Source: Symbiodinium natans
Lineage: Eukaryota; Sar; Dinophyceae; Suessiales; Symbiodiniaceae
DNA length: 64,000 nucleotides
Direction: 5' to 3'
Assembly (NCBI GenBank): GCA_905221605.1
Contig: CAJNDS010001380.1
Location: 15,001 to 79,000, forward strand
The notes beneath the pieces were generated by a model. That model saw nothing but the letters and a program-made list of their open reading frames with translations, did no database searches and was not told where the DNA came from. The first letter of the stretch is position 1, and each line of letters opens with the position of its first letter. This document shows, piece by piece, positions 54,201 to 60,760 of this stretch. A program made the translations under genes and the position numbers.

Positions 54201-57200
54201 CTACTTTAGGTAAGGACGCCCGACAACTCATCCTTCAGAAGGTGGCCAGTAACCGTTGGAAGCTGATCAACTTCGATGTGTCCACTGCTTTTCTGCAGGG
54301 GGAGGGGGATGGTAGAAAGCTAGGCATAAGACCACCTGAAGAGTTAAGAAGAGCCCTCAACATGCAGGCGCAGGAACAATGCCAGCTCGAAGGCGGCGCT
54401 TACGGCAGAATCGATGCTCCGTTTTTGTGGTTTCAGACATTTAAGAAGACACTTGAAGAGCTTGGTTTTGTGCAAAGCCCTTTCGATGCCTGTGCTTTCA
54501 GCCTCGTTTCACAAAGGGCCGATGGTAGTGTTCTGGGAATACACGTAGATGACGGGATTGGGGGAGGTGATGAGTATTTTGGGAGGGTCATAGATCGGTT
54601 GCGGGGTATCTACAGCTTTGGGTCGTATGATGAGGGCGAGTTCACGTTCACCGGGATTCGTTTTCGCCAATGGGACGATGGGAGCATTGAAATGGACCAA
54701 GAGAGGTACATAGAGAAGATCGTGCCCATACATGTGTCCCGAGAGCGTAGAGTGAATCCCACCGCGATGTTGAACCCTGAAGAACTTAAAGAGCTGAGAC
54801 GCCTCAACGGTAGCCTCCAGTATGCTGCAGTGCATTCTCGACCCGACCTAGCTGCAAAGGTAGGCTACATACAGACAAGGGTCAACAAGGGCCAGGTTCA
54901 GCATCTTCTGGAAGCTAACCGTGTCCTTCAAGAGGCCAAAGCTCACCCAATCTCTTTGATGGTTGTGCCAATTCAAGAACAGCATGTTACGTTTTGCACC
55001 TTTTCGGATGCTTCCTTCGCCACGTCGAAAGACCATAACTCGTATCAGGGTACGCTGGTGGTGGCAACAGACTGGCGAATGCTAGCCAACCGCGAAGCTG
55101 TGATCATTCCTGTGGCCTGGTCCAGTAAGAAAATCTCCAGGGTAGTAAGAAGTACATTGAGTGCTGAGGTAGTTTCTCTCTGTGGGTCCGTAGACCGAAT
55201 GTCCTGGATCAGGTTGTTCTGGGAATGGTTCAAGAATCCTGCTGTTGATATCGCACATCCGGAAGAAGTCCTTTCCCACGCGCCTCAAGCTTCGTTAGTC
55301 ACCGACTGTAAGAGCGCTTACGATATAGCTACGAAAACTGCTGTACCTACGTGTTCTGAACTACGCACCCAGTTGGAATGCTTGTTGCTAAGGGAGAGAC
55401 TTCAAGAAAATTGCAAGATGCGCTGGGTTCATTCAAAGGCCATGTTAGCGGACTGTTTGACCAAAGTGATGGATAGTTCCGAGTTAAGACGTCACCTACG
55501 GGAGGGTTACTATGCCTTATTCGACGAACAAAAGGTTCTTGAGAATAGAGCGGGGCAGAGACAGTCGCTGCAGTGGCTACGCCAGAACTCAACCAGAGTC
55601 TCACCGGAGCACAAGTGAAGAAACTTAAAAAGTTGGTTTTCGATGAGTGTTAAACCGACAGGTTCCCATGTTCACTTGTGCTGTCCAACATGTCTTCATC
55701 CTCGCCGGCCCTTCCGACAGCTCCGAGGTGGGAGGGAGAGGCTAGAGCTTGACCAAAACTGCACGGGGTGCAGTGGAGGGCTACATTCAGGGCTGGGTCC
55801 TCATAGGGGTCTGTGGACAGACCATAGGGTTACTTAGGTCAGGGTGCCTCTTTCGACATTGCTTAGGCCGACAGGACCGGGCTTAGGCATAGGGGTTTCA
55901 CACACCTAAACCCTAAACCCTAAACCCTAAACCCTAAACCCTAAACCCTAAACCCTAAACCCTAAACCCTAAACCCTAAACCCTAAACCCTAAACCCTAA
56001 ACCCTAAACCCTAAACCCTAACCCCTAAACCTCGAAGGCCCACCACGCGATGTCGGAGGCCGTGTCTGCCCTGAAGGGCATGCCCGGTGTCTTGGGGGCA
56101 TTCCCTGAGACCTGAACCCCTAAACCCCGCTACAAAGGGTTTAGGGTTTAGGGTTTAGGGTTTAGGGTTTAGGGTTCCGGGTTTAAACCCCTAAACCCCT
56201 AAAACCCCTAAAACCCCAAAAACCCCTAAAACCCCTAAAGCCCCCAAAACCCCTAAAACCCCCTAAAACCCCTAAACCCCTAAACCCCTAAACCCTAAAC
56301 CCTGAACCCTGAACCCTGCGCGGTCGACCCTGAACCCTTGAGGTGGAGGTGGGGGGCAAAGTGCTAGTAAGCAAAAGAACTGCTCAAGGTCTTCAAAACC
56401 CCAAAACCCTGAACCCTCAGCCCTAAGCCCAAAAACTCTCCAAACAAAAGCACTAAACCCTGAACCCTAAAACTCTTATAACCCTAAACCCTAAGCCCTA
56501 AACCCTAAACCCTAAACCCTGAATCCCAAGCCCTAAGCCCTCATCCCATCGGGTGTGAAGTCGGCTCTCTCGTTGACTCCTGAGTTGAATCCTGAGGCAA
56601 GCTCGGATCCGCATTCGATGACGCCGCCAAGGCTTCTGCGAAAGGCCTTGGCGTAGGCGTTTGGGGTTTAGGGTTGAGGGTTGAGGGTTGAGGGTTTAGG
56701 GCTTAGGGTTGAGGGTTGAGGGTTTGTCGGGCTTAGAGGGTTTTGGGGTTGGTAGGGTCCTGCTGTAGGGCATTTTGGAGGTTGAGGGTTCTTCCGGGGT
56801 GTAGGGCTTCATGATAAGGTCGAGGGCTTAAGGCTTTGAGGCTTCATGGTGTTCAGGCCCCCGAAACCCCCGAAAAGACCCGAAACGCTAACCCTAAACC
56901 CTAAACCCTAAACACTGAACCCTGAACCCTGAACCCTAAACCCTAAACCCTAAACCCTAAACCCTAAACCCTAAACCCTAAACCCTAAACCCTAAACCCT
57001 GCAGTCCACCCTCGCCCAACCGGGGGGTATCTCCCCCTGCAGAGAGGCAAGGACAAGAAGAAGCACCTTGGCAGGGATGGACTCAGGGTTTAGGGTTTAG
57101 GGTTTAGGGTTTAGGGTTTAGGGTTTAGGGTTTAGGGTTTAGGGTTCAGGGCCCCTAAAGCCCTAGCTGAGCTCACAGCCTCTTCCCACCCACGAGCACG

Positions 57201-57244
57201 CGCAGCCCAGGAGCAAGAAGAAGAAGTCCTCCGGCTGCTGCTGA
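42260..57244 (+). CDS. Array gene copy 8: eleven exons, intron 7 interrupted by LTR element 2, diverged 3' end
   Basis: Exons: E1 42260-42271, E2 43022-43041, E3 43259-43289, E4 43633-43677, E5 44888-44909, E6 45666-45738, E7 47037-47109, E8 56038-56086, E9 56597-56650, E10 57047-57074, E11 57211-57244. The lengths still total 441 nt in frame. Donors are GT after E3, E7 and E8, GA after E2. After E10 the donor position reads GG, not GA or GC, so that junction is doubtful. E6 has A and I replacements; E8 reads AHHAMSEAVSALKGMP. E11 ends SSGCC with TGA instead of SSGWC with TAA. Intron 7 is almost 9 kb because element 2 lies in it. Intron 5 (44910-45665) carries nested inverted-repeat elements. 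Expression is uncertain; it may be decaying. Confidence 0.62.
42412..42551. repeat. Pure CCCTAAA tract, intron 1 of copy 8
   Basis: About 20 perfect units. Intron 1 of the other copies usually begins with TTTAGGG-strand units, so the orientation differs within the same intron. Confidence 0.88.
44059..44218. mobile_element. Inverted-repeat element, family A, intron 4 of copy 8
   Basis: cttcggaggttcatgg ... catgagcttccaag ends, preceded by TA and followed by CA. Interior resembles the other family A copies. Confidence 0.65.
45061..45194. mobile_element. Inverted-repeat element, family C, nested in a family A element, intron 5 of copy 8
   Basis: Ends ggtgcccaaag and ctttgggcacc, flanked by TA (45059-45060, 45195-45196). 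It sits inside a family A element whose ends are at about 44995 and 45453. Confidence 0.7.
45903..46010. repeat. Dispersed ~100-bp repeat, also at 63697-63798
   Basis: Both copies share gtgctttactgtaac, tagatccttagcctttttgg and a gcagct core. No terminal duplication is evident. Non-coding. Confidence 0.65.
46328..46670. mobile_element. Inverted-repeat element, family A, with an internal 33-bp-arm palindrome, intron 6 of copy 8
   Basis: The right end matches the family (gaacctccaag then TA). The interior contains an extra inverted repeat centred near 46569 (gtaaccatattagggcag ... ctgccctaatatggttac). Confidence 0.65.
47887..48141 (+). repeat. 5' LTR of element 2
   Basis: 255 bp, TG...CA, preceded by CACCTA. 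It differs from the 3' LTR by C/T (cttaggcc versus cttaggtc) and G/A (agggcc versus aggacc). Confidence 0.92.
48143..48155 (+). promoter_or_regulatory. Primer-binding site of element 2
   Basis: tggtagcggagcc starts one base after the LTR. It fits complementarity to a tRNA 3' end (CCA), closest in form to the initiator Met tRNA site used by many copia elements. Confidence 0.65.
48232..50640 (+). CDS. Element 2 Gag-protease
   Basis: ATG 48232 in ggcgccATGG. The N-terminal ~290 residues form the Gag/capsid-like part with helical regions typical of copia Gag. A basic linker leads to a CCHC zinc knuckle (C339, C342, H347, C352; CKQCGAKGHWKREC). An aspartic protease follows, with active-site VLDTGAS (D497, 49720-49731). 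After about residue 640 (50150) the protein is P/S-rich, and past about 50330 this frame no longer looks coding; the genuine continuation is in another frame. Gag assembles virus-like particles around the element RNA and the protease processes the polyprotein (known for the family). Confidence 0.85.
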   Translation: MAQASEGTAEAAAGATGGVSHLPWQQVPKFTPGVTSVDEYSQRLRFLKELWPAEHLSLLAPRAALLVEGAAFQKVSRIKPEQLRGPDGVKYLVESLGGSWGKTTVEERYHFFEQAIFQTQQKADESNDSYIARHDAFFEELLSRGVTLEEIRAYVLLRQSLLAPEDKKRVIVEAKGDLKYQETVRAVRLLGSKFFTDFQNRSGPGNAKAMDRSKVYDIHMTTDDDTFEEVHMAMGQDEDLSDELILAHFLEANDEDAIYITEFEDQIVEAVQESELAPVFASYQEARQKLRDKAKSRGFWPIKGKMKGKGQSAKRGKGYGSWDGGRRRSLADRIANSNCKQCGAKGHWKRECPKNDAKPEATLFAQIQPTDPFQSEVLQTLPDSEPFNIDEDDSAWTQRGVSTGTGNTGVIQDFGETCFMVAPKVGPSLSLESCLARRLLMIHRTCRTPSCAPPGASSEAQGPATAPKQAVLRRSKPSPIIPEAILVATVGTEGVLDTGASRTVLGDQRVREVISGLAAECRGRVRKIASDVTFRFGNSGTLTSKFALLLPTSEDTWVRVEVIPGNTPLLISNRLLRDLDAVIHVKEGYLMLGGSRRVDLRWDERGLSIVNLSDLLHVGDRKAPVYVVDSLGAHPRPEASSGTPANSPVPSPPEDVSVPPESAKQRFQEPQNTTRQPELKQTARIFEYPSPSPSGFQPSDAHLSQAVREEAPREDARGQSGRTSLRGGGCAPGRGTADHGKVLGGGSCPPTGDCESSGMGPSGDRGWQGERKRSRPTCPTRSSWLGSLLSAAHGHCRSRTMP
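50330..50945 (+). CDS. Element 2 middle ORF of unknown function (one internal frame change)
   Basis: ATG 50330 opens frame 2 (MPTSVKQSVKKLQEK...), which reads as natural helical protein to about 50540. There the natural-looking sequence moves to frame 3 (ETFETDLSYSILMARK...) and ends with a coiled-coil-like LERELTRLREIEDADKE and TGA 50943-50945. Frame 2 remains open by chance through this section but is G/H/R-rich and unnatural. About 205 residues if joined. It lies between protease and integrase, where canonical copia elements have no separate protein. It could be a broken part of the polyprotein linker or an extra ORF. No fold recognised. Confidence 0.5.
50960..55618 (+). CDS. Element 2 Pol: integrase, reverse transcriptase, RNase H
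   Basis: ATG 50960 lies 14 bases after the preceding stop; the frame is open further upstream, so the start is inferred. The N-terminal region (50960-52370) has no clear domain. Integrase: HHCC finger (His at 52412 and 52427, Cys at 52511 and 52520) and D (52604), D (52778), E (52886) catalytic triad. RT of the RVT_2/copia type: DVSTAFLQGE and HVDD (54542-54553) in place of YVDD. RNase H: D (55007), E (55166), D (55304). Ends TGA 55616-55618, 29 bases before the 3' LTR. It copies element RNA into DNA and inserts it (family knowledge). Length and order are normal for dinoflagellate copia; all catalytic residues I looked for are present. Confidence 0.88.
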   Translation: METDASNQGRHGKVQQMCAQIDKYILQIEEQLGDAVRNSVCQYRLPSLDVIEIGSGAICAAVQRCGGRALTLSPAKLGSARGMYDRLWKLISMYEPTHLWLDLQQPWNHKTDKGKKTPWPGQFLLDLYRYQTERGKHIHFLCGQGFFEQMAPQLQEVQQGTLRMIHELEVGDTPPGNNHLRKATTLYTTSRRLQQSVDTRFQTAGPDPSGRSNRMFPRERRLAKRVAMHLGQDLGFPLPLEELLFNVEKRGVSNSDITAAQQVLKRRRLFGKQPGPTISGSEAPRISWDTVFRDVNARVPKGGKVGFSEGDPVVQQVQALLPQIVVQHVVCCRGTNRIQPPCVEGMPRDMPLRQTVVVKRVGGEIAMDGEIEDWSQVPRYKQMRKGIPAKLSLTAYGMSPERLRSFRGLRAEEARNQQMPLRVDQNPEAPQNPENTSTTTDVPTTRSDAEDGPLIQGYPPRSVPRHGPGYFALGESEKRELVRLHNNLGHPCTETFVRFLQERKAEPALIQGARDYSCSTCLETVPTQKLARPATIHTHRDFNDTIGMDVAYWTNSGGKKFLFTHIVDEGTLFQQASGVGRTPEEQWEFLSDHWFQWAGPCQTLYVDPAGEYNSDYWRLKLQTVGVCTNVSAGEAHWQLGRTEAHGRILKSMLSKMDHEEPILNDEDFRRCLRAAVQAKNSLSRVRGFTPEQAVLGKLSRLPASLISDNSATCHALADSDLPEGVSFRRDLQRREQARVAFIHADNDNSYRRALLRRSRHPCERYEPGDWVLYWRRHKAGSRAEQGRWYGPGQVICGDSKVVWVSHCGQLIRAAPEQLRSASLREWQGVLGKTSAESSQGAVGQGVRRVVDLAVLGGTPSRAEVESQGEVPQDVPEPLGPIAPEGVAGIEAGGTVPEVPEENAEGEQPEMEVSPVPSVGLETDMVDASNIPVPEDDEDDLLFGDSECFFAHLTQSQAWEISLHETEVPFENLPTPQQALHFVMLATEARKKRVEVRLRDLNEGERQQFVEAKGKEIRAWLDHRTVRKVAAGTLDDSQLMRCRWLLTWKGPEKDGGPKRAKARLVVLGFEDPDIADIPNDAPTLGKDARQLILQKVASNRWKLINFDVSTAFLQGEGDGRKLGIRPPEELRRALNMQAQEQCQLEGGAYGRIDAPFLWFQTFKKTLEELGFVQSPFDACAFSLVSQRADGSVLGIHVDDGIGGGDEYFGRVIDRLRGIYSFGSYDEGEFTFTGIRFRQWDDGSIEMDQERYIEKIVPIHVSRERRVNPTAMLNPEELKELRRLNGSLQYAAVHSRPDLAAKVGYIQTRVNKGQVQHLLEANRVLQEAKAHPISLMVVPIQEQHVTFCTFSDASFATSKDHNSYQGTLVVATDWRMLANREAVIIPVAWSSKKISRVVRSTLSAEVVSLCGSVDRMSWIRLFWEWFKNPAVDIAHPEEVLSHAPQASLVTDCKSAYDIATKTAVPTCSELRTQLECLLLRERLQENCKMRWVHSKAMLADCLTKVMDSSELRRHLREGYYALFDEQKVLENRAGQRQSLQWLRQNSTRVSPEHK
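55648..55902 (+). repeat. 3' LTR of element 2
   Basis: 255 bp, followed by CACCTAAACCC: the CACCTA target duplication merges with the start of a CCCTAAA tract. No strong polypurine tract precedes it (only gatgag directly before). Confidence 0.9.
55906..56031. repeat. CCCTAAA tract between LTR element 2 and E8 of copy 8
   Basis: Begins in the CACCTA target duplication of element 2 and stops seven bases before the E8 acceptor. Confidence 0.88.
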
Positions 57245-57405
57245 GAATGTGCAAATTTCGAGCCCTCTTTGGCGGCTTCAGGGAGCATAGGCAGCTCGAT
57301 GCCCCAGAACGGTGGGAGGATCCAAAAAGTAGATCCCCTTAAGGGTTTAGGGTTTAGGGTGAACTTGGGCTTATGACTTGGGATATTGACGATAAACCCT
57401 AAACC

Positions 57406-57507
57406 CTAAGCCCTGAACCTAAACCCTAAACCCTAAGCCCTAAGCCCTAAGCCCTAAGCCCTAAGCCCTAAGCCCTAAGCCCTAAGCCCTAAGCCTTAAG
57501 CCCTAAA
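57406..57507. repeat. CCCTAAG variant tract
   Basis: About nine consecutive CCCTAAG units within CCCTAAA sequence, another local variant expansion. Confidence 0.85.
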
Positions 57508-60093
57508 CCCTACACCCTAGTGCGGCGGCTCCCTGTTAGCCTCAAGAGGGCATGGCCATGCCGTTGTCTTGGACCTCGTGCTGTGCTCGGATTGGGAGCA
57601 GCCCCTGAACTCTAAGGTTTAGGGTTTAGGGTTTAGGGTTTCGGGTTTAGGGTTTAGGGTTTAGGGTTTAGGGTTTCCTAAACCCACATGAGCGGCCAAA
57701 TTTAGGGTTTAGGTTTGGTTACAGATGCAAAGCCAGCAGCTCGCATCTGCAAGGCGGTCGAATTTGTTCAGGGTTTAGGGTTCAGGGTTTAGGGTTTAGT
57801 GTTTAGGGTTTAGGGTTCAGGGTTTAGGGTTTAGGGTTTAGGGTTTAAGGTTTAGGCTTTGGGGTTTAGGGTTTAGGCTTTGGGGTTTAGGGTTAATCCT
57901 TCGGGCGCGGCGCAGGGGAATTCCACCATGGCCCGTTTCATGGGGGGACGGGTATGAAGTGGACCGGCGGGCCTCACCACGTTTTGCTTCGCAGCTGTGA
58001 ACCTCTGGCCGGAAAATCTCTCTCATCTAGCCCCGAAGTTCTTGTAGGGTTTAGGGTTTAGGGTTTAGGGTTTCGGTGCCGGAGAATGTGCCGATGCTGT
58101 CACCGCCAATGTTTTGCCTACCTCGCTCGGAAAATACACCTGGCTGCTTGGGGATCAGTGCTTAAGGTTTCCTGTGCAGTTCCATTCCCGGTACCCTGAA
58201 CCCCAAACCCGCAACCCTAAACCCCAATCCCTCAACCACAAACCGATGTAAACTGAAGACCAGGCGAAAAGACCTGCATAGGCTTCAGGCCACTGCCGCT
58301 ATCGTCCCTATCCAGTCCCCGTATGGTTGCAAGATCTAAGCTACCCGAATACCCATTGGCCTTGCTTCCGGAAGAGTCTTGAGGTTTCGACGTTATCAGG
58401 CTTTCCAAGGGTTACGGCTTTGAGGGGCCTAACCCTGAGCCCCAAACGCTAAACCCTAAACCCTAAACCCTAAACCCTACACCCTACACCCTAAACCCTA
58501 AACCCTAAACCCTAAACCCTAAACCCTAAACCCTAAACCCCATGCAGGAAGAATGACTTGCTCCGGGATTCGATGCGCGTAGGGCTTAGGCCTTAGGGGG
58601 TTTGGGGGCTCGGCAGTTCGGAGTATGCAGCTGAATCCTGGGGTTCAGGGTTCAGGGTTTAGGGTTTAGGGTTTAGGCTTTAGTGTTTAGGGTTTAGGGT
58701 GATTTGGGATTCAAGAATCTCCATGTCAGTTCTGTTGTGAGGTCGCCCAGAAGCAACCCCAAACCCTCAACCCCAGAGTAGTTTTGGGTCTTAACCCCAA
58801 GAAAGCGGGTTTGGGGTTAGGGTTTAGGGTTCAGGGTTAAGGACCCAGGGTTTAGGGTTTAGGGTGATTGTGGCAGGAGGCCAGGGCACCGGACCTGCGA
58901 AGGGCTTGGGGTGTATTGTGTTGAAGGGTTCGGGCTCTGAAGTTCGTCCCCAGCACTAGGCAGCGTGGTTTAGGGTTTAGGGTTTAGGGTTTAGGGTTTA
59001 GGGTTTAGAGTTTAGGGTGCTTGTTGAGCTTCATGGCGGAGCTGAGCGGATTTGAATTTACCAAGGCCAGGAGACGCTTTCCTCAATCAGGCTCACAAGG
59101 TTGCCGCACCCTGACCACATCTAGGAGAGATGCCGATGCCGTGATGCAAGGAAAGGTAGGATACTTGCTAGCCCTAAACCCTAAACCCTAAACCCGAAAC
59201 CCTAAACCCTAAACCCTCCGATGTGCGGAGTCGCAGCCCTGGAACCCTCAACCCGAAGCCCTAAACACTAAGAGGCACAAGCAAGTGATGCTCGGAAGGG
59301 GCCCAGCCCAATCCCAGCAATCGGAACTGCTCCTGGTGTAGGGTTTAGGGTTTAGGGTTTAGGGTGTAGGGTTTAGGGTTTAGGGGAGCCTGTGATGTCC
59401 CTAAAGCAACTGTCCAATCTTCCCGAAGCTCGTGCGCGTCCCTCTTGCGGGTATATAAGAGGGTTTAGGGTTTCGGATTTAGGGTTGTCCTTGACTACGT
59501 GCCTGTTTTCTAGGCCTGCGCTACATGGAGTAGGAGCAAAGCCCTGGGCCCCAAGCCCGGAACTGCGCCATCTTGATGCGTTGATCTGTCGCAACAAAGT
59601 TTCACAAGCCATTGGGGCAGGTACGTCTGAGCGTAGCGTGCGTCGAGCAATTCCGGGTGGGGCTTTCCAGAGGTAGAAACCCTAAACCCTAAACCCTAAG
59701 CCGTAAACCCTAAATCCTAAACCCTAAACCCTAAACCCTCTTCGGGGAGTCGGGTTTTAGGAGCCTGGGTCGAAGGAAACCCGAAATCCCAGGGATCCAA
59801 GAAGTAGAATCCCCAAATAGTACCTTGTACTACGGTGGGTTTAGGGTTTAGGGTTTAGGGTTCAGGGTTCAGGGTTCAGGGTTCAGGGTTTAGGGTTTAG
59901 GGTTTAGGGTTTAGGGTCATTCTTAGGAACCTTCAGGGGCGCCCTTTTTGTTCTCAGATTGCTGGGGAACCTAGTTCGCTAAGCCCCCCAACAGTTTAGG
60001 GTTCAGAGATTTAGGGTTGGGCGTAGGGTACCGGAAACCCCCGCAACCTAAACCCCGGCAAGTGCCCAGCTCCCTTTTCTCACACCCATCACC

Positions 60094-60206
60094 GGAGACA
60101 TCCCTCAACCCTAAACCCTCAGCCCTAAACCTAAAGTCTTCTTTCTTGATTCAAGAAAGAAGACTTTAGGTTTAGGGCTGAGGGTTTAGGGTTGAGGGAT
60201 GTCTCC
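60094..60206. repeat. Long perfect palindrome (56-bp arms, 1-nt centre)
   Basis: The arms 60094-60149 and 60151-60206 are exact reverse complements around T60150, extending a few bases more with one mismatch. They include telomere-like repeat bases and agtcttctttcttga at the centre. It would extrude as a near-loopless hairpin. Confidence 0.85.
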
Positions 60207-60760
60207 AGTGACCCTCCTCAAAATTTGAGCTGCGAAGCCCTGAAATCCCCAAGGCTCTAACCCCCTCTCTCCGCCACCCTAAACCCGAAAAAACCCTAAA
60301 CCCTAAACCTAAAGCCTAAACCTTGAACCCTGAACCCTAAACCCCTGAAAACGACTAAATCCATGACACCCCCTCGGGCCCAACCAGCAGCGCCAGAACC
60401 CTAAGATCCTCTGGAAACCCAAAGAGCTTGCAACCCGAAGCCCCCTAAACTGGCCAAGCTCCATGAACCCTACTTCCCACCCTAACCTTCCCTCACCCTA
60501 AACTCCCTCAAGGCCCTAAACCCTAATCCCCGTCCCGCCCAAAAGCATGCTTTTGTCGGTTTAGGTTCTTTTTTTGTCTCCCCTCCTTTCTACCCTCAAC
60601 CCCTGAAACTTGTGGAATTCAACCCCAAACCCTAAACCCTAAACCCCAAACCCCAAACCCTAAACCCCAAACCCTATAAACCCTAAACCCGCAGCCGTTA
60701 CCGCCTCAGCAGCAGCTGTCGACTTTGGCCCCGCATCGGAGACCTTTGAACCCGCAAGTC

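Larger units (their letters stand above)
47887..55902 (+). mobile_element. LTR element 2: Ty1/copia retrotransposon
   Basis: 255-bp LTRs (47887-48141, 55648-55902) starting TG and ending CA, with 2 mismatches, flanked by a perfect 6-bp CACCTA repeat. A primer-binding site (tggtagcggagcc, 48143-48155) one base after the 5' LTR resembles an initiator-Met-type site. The internal region has Gag with a zinc knuckle, protease, integrase, RT and RNase H in that order (integrase before RT defines copia). It lies in intron 7 of array copy 8, same strand. The near-identical LTRs and open pol frame indicate a recent, possibly autonomous copy, except for frame changes in the region between protease and integrase. 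Confidence 0.92.
57245..60760 (+). other. Intergenic region between copy 8 and the divergent paralogue
   Basis: U0 (57245-57298), a CCCTAAG-variant tract (57406-57507), U1 (57524-57605), TTTAGGG tracts (57615-57675, 57770-57890), U2 (57897-58010) and U3 (58075-58135) are present, but the usual E1 leader does not follow. Instead there are about 2.6 kb of tracts and unassigned sequence, including a non-repeat patch at 59390-59680 with an open frame of 94 codons and a long palindrome (60094-60206). No gene could be supported here. Confidence 0.55.

Noticed and set aside
59392-59676. 94-codon open frame between copy 8 and the paralogue
   Set aside because: It starts and ends beside telomere-like tracts, has no counterpart elsewhere in the array and no recognisable motif; not enough support to call a gene.
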